Source of the DNA: Paenibacillus sp. LHD-117
Lineage (GTDB): Bacteria; Bacillota; Bacilli; Paenibacillales; Paenibacillaceae
Assembly: GCF_030929555.1 (NCBI RefSeq)
Contig: NZ_JAVFVT010000016.1
Location: 62,001-126,000 of the forward strand
DNA length: 64,000 bases
Direction: 5' to 3'
Shown: positions 49,778 through 58,332 of the stretch, piece by piece
How positions within the stretch are numbered: the stretch's first letter is position 1
Layout of the letters: each line of letters starts with the position of its first letter
Notes under the pieces: generated by a model
What the model was told of the DNA's origin: nothing
What the model saw: only the letters and a program-made list of their open reading frames with translations
Databases searched by the model: none
Position numbers and translations under genes: made by a program

Positions 49778-50778
49778 GTAAGCGATTTGCCTCCTTTCTG
49801 AACGACGAATAGGAAGAAAGGCAAGCCAAGCATTGCGACGACGGCCACGATCGGCGTCTCGTAAGGCATGTTGATCGTACGCGCCACCGTATCGGCCAGA
49901 AGCATGAACGCGGCCCCGAAGAAAACGCATAGCGGCACGATGAACCGATAATCCGTTCCGGCGAACCGGCGGACGATATGGGGGATCATCAGACCGATGA
50001 ATGCCATGTTTCCGATTAACGCGACGGAAGCTCCGGTTAGCAGAATGACCACGATGAATAACATGAATCGAATTCGACCGAGCTTCTGTCCGAGACCGAC
50101 GGCTACTTCCTCGCTCAGGCTAAGAATCGTGAGCTGTCTGGATAGCAGGATGGAGACGATCACGCCGATCGCGATAAAGGGAGCAATCATGCCAAGCTGC
50201 ACCCAAGTCGTTCCGATCAGGCCGCCTGCCGTCCACATGGATACATCCTTCGACATTTTGAACAGGATGCCAAGACCTTCCGTAACGGCGATTAGAAAGG
50301 TTGTGATCGCTGCGCCCGCCAGCACGACGCGTAGAGGGGACAGCTTGCCTTTCTTCGCCATGCTAAGCCCGAGCACCATGGCGGCGCCGAGAGCTGAGCC
50401 GATGAAACATGCGATCATAATGCCGTAATAATCGATGGCAGGGAAGAAGGATAACGTAATGGCGAGCGCCGCGTTCGCTCCGGACGTTAAGCCAAGCAAG
50501 CCGGGATCGGCAAGCGGGTTGCGCGTGACGCCCTGCATGACGGCCCCGGCTACGCCGAACGCCGCGCCGACAAGCGCCGCGCCGACTTCGCGCGGCAGCC
50601 GGATCTCTTGAATGATGAGAATATCGCTGTTCACGCTCGAGAACGTAATCGCTTTCCAAATATCGGCCAGGCTGATGTCCGCCGCACCGAAGATGATCGA
50701 AACGACAAACATGCCGGCAAAAAACACAATGCCGGCAAGAAGTTTGTATGGATAAGGGATCGTTTTTTTTGTAGTCAT
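49774..50778 (-). CDS. Iron-siderophore ABC transporter permease 1 (FecCD family)
   Basis: A 334-residue partner permease: IIQEIRLPREVGAALVGAAF, GAVMQGVTRNPLADPGLLGL, TSGANAALAI and NMAFIGLMIPHIVRRFAG are the FecCD blocks. It lies 19 bases downstream of the binding-protein gene and overlaps the second permease gene by 4 bases. It forms with it the heterodimeric channel that imports ferric siderophore. Control is through the Fur box upstream of the binding-protein gene. Confidence 0.93.
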   Translation of the reverse strand: MTTKKTIPYPYKLLAGIVFFAGMFVVSIIFGAADISLADIWKAITFSSVNSDILIIQEIRLPREVGAALVGAAFGVAGAVMQGVTRNPLADPGLLGLTSGANAALAITLSFFPAIDYYGIMIACFIGSALGAAMVLGLSMAKKGKLSPLRVVLAGAAITTFLIAVTEGLGILFKMSKDVSMWTAGGLIGTTWVQLGMIAPFIAIGVIVSILLSRQLTILSLSEEVAVGLGQKLGRIRFMLFIVVILLTGASVALIGNMAFIGLMIPHIVRRFAGTDYRFIVPLCVFFGAAFMLLADTVARTINMPYETPIVAVVAMLGLPFFLFVVQKGGKSLT

Positions 50779-50797
50779 AAGAACAACTCTTTCGCGA

Positions 50798-51760
50798 TTA
50801 TTCGCCTAGCAGCTTCTCGATGAAGAACTCGAGCTGGAAGTCCAGCGTGAGCGGATCGTTGAAATAAAATTCTTGGGCATTTACTTCGTAGACATGGCCA
50901 TCCTTAACCGCAGGGACGTTCTTGTACGTATCCGTGTCCTTGAAGGATACGTCCGAGCCAGGGAAGTTGCTGAAGATGACGTAGTCGCCCATGAACTCTG
51001 GCAGTACTTCGGCGGATACCGCGTAATAACCGTCTTTCAGCGCCGTGTCTTTTACTTTTTGAGGCATTTCGAGCTTCATGGCTTGGTATAAAATTTCCGT
51101 GCCGCGGCCCCAGTTGTCGCCGTAGACGTAAATTTGTTTGTCGTAGCTCTCGAGTACGGAGATCGTTTTGCCTTCGCCGATCTTCGCTTTAATGTCGTTG
51201 CCGGCTTTCTCGGCGCGGGCTTTGAAGTCGTTCACCCAGTCCGTCGCTTCTTTTTCTTTGTTCAACAGCTTGCCGATCTCGATTTGCTGCGTTAAGTAGT
51301 CTACCTTGCCGTACGTATAAACAACCGTAGGCGCGATTTCTTTCAGCTTTTCCACGTTTTTGACGTTGTCGAGACCGACGATGAGATCCGGCTCAAGCTC
51401 GATGATTTTCTCAAGATCTTCGTCCGTTACGACTACCGCGTCCTTCAGGCGCGTTTCCCATTTCGGGTTTTGTTTGGACCAGGAGTCCACGCCGACAATG
51501 TTGACGCCGAGCGCCATGACGTTGCCCGCGAAGGAGGACAGGACAACTACGCGCTGCGGGTTAGCAGGCACTTCGACAGGCCCTGATTGAGATTCGTATG
51601 TAATCGTTCCGGTTGCAGGCGCTTCCGTTGGCGCCGCGGACTCGGATGGAGATGGTTCGGCCGCATTGTTGGAGCCTTCGGATGGGGCATTGTTGTTCCC
51701 GCCGCAAGCGCTGATTAGCAGAAGCATGACGAGCGCGAAGGGCAACAGTATTTTTTTCAT
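50798..51760 (-). CDS. Iron-siderophore ABC transporter substrate-binding lipoprotein
   Basis: A 320-residue lipoprotein of the FeuA/YfiY/FhuD class: lipobox LLISACGG (Cys 19), a Ser/Pro/Ala-rich linker to about residue 50, then the two-lobe fold (ANPQRVVVLSSFAGNVMALG, IIELEPDLIVGLDNVKNVEK, ISVLESYDKQIYVYGDNWGR, TDTYKNVPAVKDGHVYEVNA). The first gene of a three-gene operon. GGGAGAG precedes ATG 51760. The promoter and Fur box upstream show iron control. Catecholate or hydroxamate preference cannot be read. Confidence 0.93.
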   Translation of the reverse strand: MKKILLPFALVMLLLISACGGNNNAPSEGSNNAAEPSPSESAAPTEAPATGTITYESQSGPVEVPANPQRVVVLSSFAGNVMALGVNIVGVDSWSKQNPKWETRLKDAVVVTDEDLEKIIELEPDLIVGLDNVKNVEKLKEIAPTVVYTYGKVDYLTQQIEIGKLLNKEKEATDWVNDFKARAEKAGNDIKAKIGEGKTISVLESYDKQIYVYGDNWGRGTEILYQAMKLEMPQKVKDTALKDGYYAVSAEVLPEFMGDYVIFSNFPGSDVSFKDTDTYKNVPAVKDGHVYEVNAQEFYFNDPLTLDFQLEFFIEKLLGE

Positions 51761-51781
51761 GGTGTTTCTCTCCCTTTTCTA

Positions 51782-51796
51782 TGATAATGATTATCA
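51782..51796. promoter_or_regulatory. Fur box
   Basis: TGATAATGATTATCA is a perfect 7-1-7 Fur operator 22 bases upstream of the binding-protein start and just downstream of its promoter, so iron-loaded Fur would block transcription. Confidence 0.9.
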
Positions 51797-51810
51797 ACTT
51801 CACGTTCGTA

Positions 51811-51839
51811 ATTCTATCCCGTACGAGGACAGAAGTCAA
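51811..51839 (-). promoter_or_regulatory. Sigma-A promoter of the siderophore importer operon
   Basis: On the minus strand TTGACT (51839-51834) and TAGAAT (51816-51811) are separated by 17 bases; the Fur box follows at about the transcription start. Confidence 0.8.
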
Positions 51840-51889
51840 TAGAAAAAATCCGAGGGAAATAGATGGAATAAGAAGGAAGGAAATTAAAT

Positions 51890-51922
51890 AAGCCCCGCAA
51901 GGCGAGCGCGCCAGCGGGGCTT
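51890..51922 (-). terminator. Terminator of the cytochrome c gene
   Basis: AAGCCCCGC/GCGGGGCTT arms with a 15-base loop; the minus-strand tail TATTTAATTT is only moderately T-rich. Confidence 0.65.
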
Positions 51923-51938
51923 TCCGGCTGAGGGAGGA

Positions 51939-52298
51939 TTACTTCATCTCCGCAAGCCAATTCGTTAGATTGATGATTTCTTCTTCCGCGATCTTGCCTT
52001 CGAACGCCGGCATTCCACCGCCGCCCTTGAGCACTTTCTTGTAGATCTCTTCCTTGCTCAGGACGCTGCCGATATTCGCGAGCGCAGGGCCCATCGCGCC
52101 TTGATACTGGTCGCCGTGGCAGCCCATGCAGTTGCTCTTGTAGAACGCTTCAGCCGCCGCCGCGTCTGCTGGCGTATCCGGAATCGTAAATTCTTCTTCG
52201 GCTACCTGATGTTCCTTCTCCGGGAGATTAAACGTAAGCAGGTACACTGCTAACAGGCCTGCCACTCCGAGCAGAGTTGCCATAATCCACTTATGCAT
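51939..52298 (-). CDS. Membrane-anchored c-type cytochrome (c550/c551 type)
   Basis: A 119-residue protein with an N-terminal membrane anchor (residues 4-23), an acidic linker and a single haem c domain: CMGCH (C57, C60, H61) binds haem and M96 in GGGGMPAFEG is the sixth ligand. It resembles Bacillus CccA/CccB, which carry electrons to terminal oxidases on the outer membrane face. AAAGGAGG lies 8 bases before ATG 52298; the frame is open ten codons upstream without a site. Monocistronic. Confidence 0.9.
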   Translation of the reverse strand: MHKWIMATLLGVAGLLAVYLLTFNLPEKEHQVAEEEFTIPDTPADAAAAEAFYKSNCMGCHGDQYQGAMGPALANIGSVLSKEEIYKKVLKGGGGMPAFEGKIAEEEIINLTNWLAEMK

Positions 52299-52593
52299 GC
52301 CGATAACCTCCTTTCCAATCCGACTCACCTAAATTCGTATTCTAGCAGGTATTAGCTATTTTTTCAAGAAGATGCGCGGTCTATACACTTTGGGCGAAGA
52401 TGGATTTGTTAATTGTCAAACATTGTTCATATTTCGCGCTATTAATGAAGAAAACCGATCTTGAGCGATTGGAAAGGAGCCGGGGAAACTGATTATTTAT
52501 CGGTCGGGAACGGCATGCGAGGAAAACGTTCGACGAAACTTCCTACGGTTTGACAAATGATGTCCATTTACGGATAGATCCGGCGTTAGTATA
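52299..52593. other. Intergenic region upstream of the cytochrome c gene
   Basis: About 300 bases with no clear gene. It must contain the cytochrome promoter on the minus strand. A TTGACA at 52552-52557 could serve the small gene downstream. No hairpin or repeat stands out. Confidence 0.35.
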
Positions 52594-52797
52594 ATGAACC
52601 CGTTCGGCGGTAATTCCAATTGGGAAGAGGCGAATCGGATGGGAGAAACAGGAGATCGCGCAGTAGTCATCGACGTGCGCGACATATTGGACCGGCTCGG
52701 CATGAGCCAGGAATCCGTCGCGTTTCTGTTCGACGCGATTAAAGAAGGCGTTATGAGCCCAGCCGATCGGAATGCGTCGCGCGTTCAGAGCGAATAA
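52594..52797 (+). CDS. Hypothetical small protein, 67 residues
   Basis: An open frame encoding a soluble, acidic product with an apparent helical core (VVIDVRDILDRLGMSQESVA, FLFDAIKEGVMSP). ATG 52594 has no ribosome binding site; an internal ATG at 52639 is preceded by GAAGAGG and may be the real start. Its last 47 bases overlap the end of the convergent XRE gene. I recognise no family, and it may not be translated. Confidence 0.35.
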   Translation: MNPFGGNSNWEEANRMGETGDRAVVIDVRDILDRLGMSQESVAFLFDAIKEGVMSPADRNASRVQSE

Positions 52798-53143
52798 TCG
52801 CGATAAACCGTTTCGTCTCCTCGGGTGTCAGCGTTCTGCCGTCGATCGTCAGTTCGTATCTGCTCGCAATTTTATCATCGGCCAGCTCTACGCGATTGAG
52901 AAATTCCGTAATATGAATCTGAGGGTCGGTAGGCTGATCGTCCGGCGACCGGCCCATCAAATCGTCGAACGAGACGCGAAACAAGTCGGCCATTTTCGTC
53001 AAGATTTCGTAATCGGGTTCCCTGCGATCCGTCTCGTAATGGGACAAGGAAGCCCTCGTAATGCCAAGAAGACCTGCCAGCGATTCTTGATTCATCCCCC
53101 TCTTTTTGCGCAGCTCCGCGATTCTTTTCCCGTACCTTGCCAT
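52751..53143 (-). CDS. XRE family transcriptional regulator
   Basis: A 130-residue protein with a Cro/C1-type HTH at residues 5-60 (RIAELRKKRGMNQESLAGLL, GITRASLSHYETDRREPDYE) and a C-terminal tail of about 65 residues (TEFLNRVELADDKIASRYEL, DGRTLTPEETKRFIAIIR) found in SinR/phage-repressor-like regulators of Bacillales. AGGAGG lies 11 bases before ATG 53143. No partner toxin or phage gene is adjacent, so its target is unknown. Confidence 0.88.
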   Translation of the reverse strand: MARYGKRIAELRKKRGMNQESLAGLLGITRASLSHYETDRREPDYEILTKMADLFRVSFDDLMGRSPDDQPTDPQIHITEFLNRVELADDKIASRYELTIDGRTLTPEETKRFIAIIRSERATHSDRLGS

Positions 53144-53232
53144 CTGCCTCGTTTCCTCCTTAGTCCGTTAGACCCATGTCGTTGCCATCCATTATAGCAG
53201 AAAATGATTCAAAAGGTATGGCTTATTCTCGT

Positions 53233-53949
53233 TTAAGGCTCTTGCATTAACCCTGTCGCCAGACATAGCTTATAGAAATAATGGGCACCCCTGATTTGAT
53301 GCCTTATTCGATGATTTAGATAGTCGACCGCGTCGCGGGCGATGCGTCTCGCGTTCTCGACATGGTGGTGATCGAGCTCCCGCATAACCTGCCGGATTAC
53401 ATCCAGCGGGTGGTTCGCCGATCGCAGCGTGCGAATGATCGAAATTTGGCGGACATGCGCGCTGCTCATGTAACGGTAGCCGTTATCGCTGTTGCGAGGC
53501 AGCTCGAGCAGCCCTTCCTTCTCCCAATGGCGGATCGCAGAGCTCGGGACGCCAGTCAGCTCGGAAATTTCGCGGATCGTAAGTCCCGCGCGCCTGGCTT
53601 TGCGATCGACCTCCTCGAGCGCGTCGGCTTCGAGCAGCTCGATCGTGCGTTCCGCGAGCCTCTTATCCTGATACAGCCCGGACTGCTGCTCGTTGATCAG
53701 CCACATGGCATCGTCCAGCCGCTTCTGCTGGATGAGCAAAAGCACCTTCCGAACGGTATCCATGCCGAATCCCGGGAACATGGCGCGAATGCAGGCGAAG
53801 TACGCATAATGCTCGTCCGTATAGAGGCGATAACCGTTAGCCGCCCTCTCCGGAGGGGGGACGATTCCCCAGCTTTCGTAATGACGAAGCGCGCTTGTGC
53901 TGATCTTCAACTCGCGGGCGATTTGCGCCGGCTTCCACTTCTTGCCCAT
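53233..53949 (-). CDS. MerR family regulator with two tandem HTH domains
   Basis: A 238-residue protein containing two separate MerR-type HTH units. The first is KPAQIARELKISTSALRHYE with SWGIVPPPERAANGYRLYTD (residues about 5-75); the second is TIREISELTGVPSSAIRHWE with KEGLLELPRNSDNGYRYMSS (about 125-195). Usual MerR proteins have one HTH and act as dimers, so this may bind DNA as a pseudo-dimer or contact two sites. It is divergent from a UvrA-like gene, its likely target. ATG 53949 follows AAAGGTGGAAC; ATG 53967 is also possible. Confidence 0.82.
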   Translation of the reverse strand: MGKKWKPAQIARELKISTSALRHYESWGIVPPPERAANGYRLYTDEHYAYFACIRAMFPGFGMDTVRKVLLLIQQKRLDDAMWLINEQQSGLYQDKRLAERTIELLEADALEEVDRKARRAGLTIREISELTGVPSSAIRHWEKEGLLELPRNSDNGYRYMSSAHVRQISIIRTLRSANHPLDVIRQVMRELDHHHVENARRIARDAVDYLNHRIRHQIRGAHYFYKLCLATGLMQEP

Positions 53950-54116
53950 GCCTGTTCCACCTTTCATCAACCTTCTTCATAAACCTTAAAGCTCCATGAC
54001 GGATTTGATTATGCTCAATTGGCGATACATAAGCTATTATAGCGATAAACTTTAGGACTTGCATGAATGTTGTAGAATGAGTTGGTAAATGATTATTTCG
54101 TATTGGAGGAACGTGA

Positions 54117-56651
54117 ATGAGCGGTACGATCAAGATTAGGGGCGCGCGGGAAAATAATTTAAAAAACCTGTCCCTGGAAATTCCGAAACATAAGCTGGTC
54201 GTCGTGACGGGGCCGTCCGGTTCGGGCAAGTCGACGCTGGCGATGGATACGCTGCAGAGGGAATGTCAGCGGCAATACATGGAGTCGATGGGCATGGTAT
54301 CCGATACCGTCAGCAAGCCGAAGGTCGACGCGATCGAAGGGCTGTCGCCTTCCATCAGCGTCGGCCAACATCAGACGAACCGCAATCCGCGTTCCACGAT
54401 CGGCACGGTCACGGATATTTATACGCTAATGAGAATCGTCTACGCCAAGCTTGGCGAGCGGCCGTGTCCCTCCTGCGGCGAAAAGGTCGTTAGCCTTATC
54501 GGCGACAATACGGCTCCGGCGAATGCGGGGGAGGACGAGGAAGAGAGCGGCCGCGATAAAGTGTGCTGCGGCGCATGCGGACATGTGATGGACAAGCTGA
54601 CGATGTCGCATTTCTCGTTCAACAAGCCGGAAGGAGCATGCGCGGAATGCGCGGGGCTCGGCCATGTGTCCACGCTGATCATGGATGCGGCATTTGACAA
54701 CTCCAAGAGCCTGCGGGACGGCGCGGTCAAGTTCTGGTTCGAAATGTGGATCGATTACAATGTCGGGACGCTGAAAGCCGCGGCCAAGTATTACGGCATC
54801 CCGTTCGACGAGAACCAGCCGCTAGACGACTATGATCCGGCAACGCTGGACTTGCTGTACTACGGAGTCGAGAGTGAGCAGTTCTCCGGCCGCTTCCCGG
54901 ACAAGAAACCGCCGAAGACGGTTGGCCAGGGCAAATACGAAGGCGTCATTACCGGCATCTGGCGCAGGTTCAAGGAGAAGGGCGGCGAGTCGGGCGAAGC
55001 GGCGATGTTCGAGCAGCGCGTCTGCGAAAGCTGCCAAGGCGCGAAGTTGAAGAGAGAGAGCCTCCTCGTCACCGTGAACGGGTTAGCGATTCACGAAGCT
55101 TCCTACAGCGCGTTCGGAGAGACTTTGTCATGGCTGGAGAAGCTGCGCGCGGGCCTCTCCGAGAACGAAGAACAGCTGGTAGGCGGCGTCATCCATGATA
55201 TGTCCGTTCGAATCCGGAGAATTATGGAGGCGGGCCTCGGCTACATGACGCTTGACCGGCAGATCGTCACGCTGTCCGGCGGCGAGTCGCAGCGGCTCCG
55301 GCTGGCTTCGATTATCGGCTCCGGCCTGACGGGCGTGCTTTACATTCTGGACGAACCGACGGCGGGGCTTCATCCCAAGGATACCGGCGGCCTCATCCAG
55401 GTTTTGATGCAGCTGCGCGACCTCGGCAATACGGTTCTCGTCATCGAACACGACGAGGAAGTGATGAAGGCGGCCGATCACATCATCGACATCGGTCCGG
55501 GCGCCGGCATTTACGGCGGCAACGTCGTTGGCCAAGGGACACTGGAACAATTGATGGATCAGCCGGAATCGGTGACCGGCGCATACTTCAGGCAGGAGCT
55601 GGAAAGGCAGGCGGAGATGCCGAAGCGGCGTGCTGGAATCGGCCATGCCTTAAAGGTGCATGGCGCGACGCTTCGCAACCTGAAGGGCGTGACCGCGGCT
55701 TTTCCGCTCGGCTGCCTGGTTTCGGTAACAGGCGTATCCGGCTCCGGCAAGTCTACGCTCGTCTTCGATCTGCTGGCCGAATCCGGACCGGAGAAGCTGG
55801 TTCCGCTAGGCTGCGAACGGATAACCGGCTGGGAGCACGCGGGTTCGCTGATCACCGTCGATCAATCGCCGTTATCCCGGATGCAGCGCTCCAATATCGC
55901 CACTTACACGGATGTCTATACGCATCTGCGCAATTGGTACGCGGGTTTCCCGGAAGCCAAACGCAGGAAGCTGACGGCCAAACACTTCTCATTCAACACG
56001 CCTAGCGGCCGCTGCGAGGAATGCCAAGGTCTCGGCGTCGTGCCGATCCATATGCATTTCTTGCCGGAAATCGAAGTCCGCTGCACGGCGTGCAAAGGGA
56101 GAAGGTTCCAGGACGACGTGCTTGCCGTGACGCATGATGGTTATAGCATCTCGGATCTGCTGGACATGTCCATCGAGGAGAGCTTGTCCGTGATCGGTGA
56201 CCAGACGAAGGTAGGCGACACGCTCAAGCTGCTGTGCGAAGTAGGGCTCGGTTACTTGAAATGGGGGCAATCGCTTAGCACGTTGTCCGGCGGGGAAGGG
56301 CAGCGAATCAAGCTTGCTAAACATCTAGGGAAGAAAACGAGCCAGCATGCGGTCTATCTGCTGGACGAGCCAACGACGGGACTCCATCCCGGCGACGTCC
56401 GCCGCCTGATGGTGCTCCTGAATAAGCTGGTCGATGCCGGCAATACGGTTATCGTCGTGGAGCATAACCTCGATGTCATCTGGCAATCGGACTACGTGAT
56501 CGACATCGGACCGGAAGGCGGCGAAGCGGGGGGAATGATCATGGCGGAAGGGACGCCGGAGCAAGTCGCCCGGAACGAAGCTTCGCGCACAGGCCGGTTT
56601 TTTGCGAGAGAAGCTTTAGGCTTTCAAATAATCGAGGAACAGCTCCTTTAG
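54117..56651 (+). CDS. UvrA-like excinuclease ATPase (UvrA2/DrrC type)
   Basis: An 844-residue class II ABC ATPase with two nucleotide sites: Walker A GPSGSGKST (31-39) and GVSGSGKST, ABC signatures LSGGESQRLRLA and LSGGEGQRIKLA, Walker B LYILDEPTAGLHP and VYLLDEPTTGLHP. Zinc-finger cysteine pairs are kept (CPSCGEK, CAECAGLG, CEECQGLG, CTACKGRRF). It is about 100 residues shorter than housekeeping UvrA, as in UvrA2 proteins that lack the UvrB-interaction domain and confer resistance to DNA-binding drugs. GGAGG lies 6 bases before ATG 54117. Its 3' end overlaps the convergent TetR gene by 36 bases. Confidence 0.9.
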   Translation: MSGTIKIRGARENNLKNLSLEIPKHKLVVVTGPSGSGKSTLAMDTLQRECQRQYMESMGMVSDTVSKPKVDAIEGLSPSISVGQHQTNRNPRSTIGTVTDIYTLMRIVYAKLGERPCPSCGEKVVSLIGDNTAPANAGEDEEESGRDKVCCGACGHVMDKLTMSHFSFNKPEGACAECAGLGHVSTLIMDAAFDNSKSLRDGAVKFWFEMWIDYNVGTLKAAAKYYGIPFDENQPLDDYDPATLDLLYYGVESEQFSGRFPDKKPPKTVGQGKYEGVITGIWRRFKEKGGESGEAAMFEQRVCESCQGAKLKRESLLVTVNGLAIHEASYSAFGETLSWLEKLRAGLSENEEQLVGGVIHDMSVRIRRIMEAGLGYMTLDRQIVTLSGGESQRLRLASIIGSGLTGVLYILDEPTAGLHPKDTGGLIQVLMQLRDLGNTVLVIEHDEEVMKAADHIIDIGPGAGIYGGNVVGQGTLEQLMDQPESVTGAYFRQELERQAEMPKRRAGIGHALKVHGATLRNLKGVTAAFPLGCLVSVTGVSGSGKSTLVFDLLAESGPEKLVPLGCERITGWEHAGSLITVDQSPLSRMQRSNIATYTDVYTHLRNWYAGFPEAKRRKLTAKHFSFNTPSGRCEECQGLGVVPIHMHFLPEIEVRCTACKGRRFQDDVLAVTHDGYSISDLLDMSIEESLSVIGDQTKVGDTLKLLCEVGLGYLKWGQSLSTLSGGEGQRIKLAKHLGKKTSQHAVYLLDEPTTGLHPGDVRRLMVLLNKLVDAGNTVIVVEHNLDVIWQSDYVIDIGPEGGEAGGMIMAEGTPEQVARNEASRTGRFFAREALGFQIIEEQLL

Positions 56652-57272
56652 CATGAGGAGCTGTTTTTTCGTTTCATGCTCCGATTGGAACCGCGGCAGG
56701 TTTTGGAGCAGAAATAACTTTTTCGAAACGTTGCCGAACGTACTGATGATGGTATGCAGCGTTTCTTCGACCGGAATGTCTTGGCGAAGAGATCCGTCGC
56801 GCATTCCTTGTTCGATCAAGCCGCGGAACGTATCCATGCTTTCGCGGTACGCCAGGAGATAATCATCGATCCCGTCAAGCGGTTCGGCAGATAGGGCGGC
56901 GAAGCTCTCGAAAGCTTCCACGAGCTGAATATTGACCCGATGCTCCTCGTGCTGGAAGGAGATAAAGAGATCGAACAAGTTGCCCAGTTTGTCGAGGCAG
57001 GTGCCGCTGCCGGCGACAATGCTTCGGAAAGCGGTCGTCTGCGAGGAAATAACGGAACAGGCTACGGCGATGATCAGCTTTTCCTTTTTGGGAAAATAAC
57101 GAAACACGGTCGCTACGCCGACCGGAATTTCTTTGGCGACGTCCTGCATCGTCGATTTGTCGAACCCTTTCCTGGCAAATACTTGTTTGGCCGCATCTAT
57201 GATGCTTTCCTCGCGTTGAACCTTGCCCTCTTGACGTTCCTGCTCCCATCTACCCTTCGCATCCATAACCAT
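56616..57272 (-). CDS. TetR family transcriptional regulator (module 2)
   Basis: A 218-residue TetR protein with HTH IIDAAKQVFARKGFDKSTMQ, then DVAKEIPVGVATVFRYFPKK, and a helical ligand domain ending KKQLLMLKELFLDYLKA. The HTH core and C-terminal helix resemble the TetR at 18383-19036. GAGGGG lies just before ATG 57272. It is divergent from an SDR gene and an operator palindrome lies between them. Its stop lies inside the UvrA-like coding region. Confidence 0.9.
   Translation of the reverse strand: MVMDAKGRWEQERQEGKVQREESIIDAAKQVFARKGFDKSTMQDVAKEIPVGVATVFRYFPKKEKLIIAVACSVISSQTTAFRSIVAGSGTCLDKLGNLFDLFISFQHEEHRVNIQLVEAFESFAALSAEPLDGIDDYLLAYRESMDTFRGLIEQGMRDGSLRQDIPVEETLHTIISTFGNVSKKLFLLQNLPRFQSEHETKKQLLMLKELFLDYLKA
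56638..56669 (+). terminator. Terminator of the UvrA-like gene, embedded in coding sequence
   Basis: AACAGCTCCT/AGGAGCTGTT arms followed by T6. The UvrA-like stop codon (56649-56651) lies in the loop, and the whole hairpin is within the 3' coding end of the convergent TetR gene. Confidence 0.75.
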
Positions 57273-57361
57273 TCCGTCCCCTCATTCCATTCATACGATG
57301 CATGCTAACAAAGAGGGTATCCATTGTCAACGGAAAACGATCGTGATATTATTAGTATAGT

Positions 57362-57385
57362 AGTGATAGTAATGCTATCATCACT
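57362..57385. promoter_or_regulatory. Probable TetR operator, module 2
   Basis: GATAGTAATGCTATC (57365-57379) lies within a longer AGTGAT...ATCACT palindrome between the divergent TetR and SDR genes, 48 bases upstream of the SDR start. It matches the module 1 operator GATAGTAATAACTATC except for the centre. Confidence 0.65.
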
Positions 57386-57432
57386 ATTTAAATGATATCA
57401 CATTATTCATTCTAAAATCGGAGGTTATGAAG

Positions 57433-58212
57433 ATGACGGAAGCGAACGGCGTTAGAACGCATGAAGGCAAAGTCGCGATCGTAACGGGAGCAGGAAGCGG
57501 AATCGGCAGAGCAAGCGCCATCAAGCTGGCGGAGAAAGGCGCGAAGGTTGTTGTTGTCGACTTCAACGAACAATCCGGCAAGGAGACAATAGAAGCGATC
57601 AAAGATAACGGCGGCGAAGGGTTGTTCGTGAAAGCCGACGTATCGAGCAGCCAAGACGTTCAGCATTACGTGCAGAAAACGATGGATGAATACGGCAAGA
57701 TCGACATCGTGTTCAATAACGCGGGCATTATCCAAAAGTTTTCGATGATGTCGGACGTCGAGGATGACCATTTCGATCGGATTATCGATATTAATCTCAA
57801 AGGCGTCTTCCTAGGCATGAAATACGCGCTGAAGGTGATGGAGAAGCAAGGCTTCGGCACGATCATCAATACCGCTTCCACGACGGGCGTACGCGCGGAG
57901 CACAGCTTGTCCGCCTATACGGCGAGCAAGCACGGCGTCGTCGGATTAACCAAAACCGCGGCGCTCGAATACGTGAAGAAGGGCATCCGCGTCAACGCGA
58001 TCTGTCCGGGCGGCGTAGACACAGCCATTACGGCCGGCGTTCCCAAGCAATTTCAGGAGAGCGGTTATATCCCCGAGGAGCTTCCGAATATGCGCATCGG
58101 CCGTTTCGCGGATCCGAACGAGCTTGCGGAGGTCGTCGCTTTCCTTGCCTCGGACAACTCCAGCTATATGACGGGCTCCATCGTGCTCGTGGACGGCGGG
58201 TTGACGTTGTAA
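57433..58212 (+). CDS. SDR family oxidoreductase (module 2)
   Basis: A 259-residue classical SDR: TGAGSGIG, VVVDFNE after the second strand (NAD(H) preference likely), ADVSS, FNNAGII, catalytic Ser in INTASTTG, YTASK, and the C-terminal YMTGSIVLVDGG. Its overall layout follows the SDR at 17444-18196. GGAGG lies 8 bases before ATG 57433; ATG 57427 is too close to it. It is divergent from its TetR regulator. The substrate is unknown; alcohol or hydroxy-acid oxidation is usual for this group. Confidence 0.9.
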   Translation: MTEANGVRTHEGKVAIVTGAGSGIGRASAIKLAEKGAKVVVVDFNEQSGKETIEAIKDNGGEGLFVKADVSSSQDVQHYVQKTMDEYGKIDIVFNNAGIIQKFSMMSDVEDDHFDRIIDINLKGVFLGMKYALKVMEKQGFGTIINTASTTGVRAEHSLSAYTASKHGVVGLTKTAALEYVKKGIRVNAICPGGVDTAITAGVPKQFQESGYIPEELPNMRIGRFADPNELAEVVAFLASDNSSYMTGSIVLVDGGLTL

Positions 58213-58240
58213 TCGATCCTAATATCTCGTTCGTATGATT

Positions 58241-58290
58241 AAAAAAGCAGGCAGCCGCCATTTCCCTTCAAGGAATCTGGCGGCTGCCTG
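58241..58290 (-). terminator. Terminator of the FadR-type regulator gene
   Basis: GCAGGCAGCCGCCA/TGGCGGCTGCCTG arms with a 17-base loop; T6 follows on the minus strand. Confidence 0.8.
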
Positions 58291-58332
58291 TTCGTTATGG
58301 GAATGAAAGTCGGCGCTTGATTGCGCCGCTGG

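Noticed and set aside
52445..52492. A 15-codon frame starting MKKTDLERLERS, like the start of a known small conserved protein
   Set aside because: No ribosome binding site, stops after 15 codons, and nothing after the stop continues the similarity in any frame; at most a trace of a lost gene.
53233..53949. Tandem MerR protein as a sequencing fusion of two genes
   Set aside because: The frame is continuous with a sensible helical linker, the two HTH units differ in sequence, and there is no internal start with a ribosome binding site.
54020..54050. Possible third copy of the structured repeat (ATTGGCGATA near 54022)
   Set aside because: Only this 10-base block matches; neither GACCACAT nor GGTCGC-CATC is nearby and no matching hairpin is seen.
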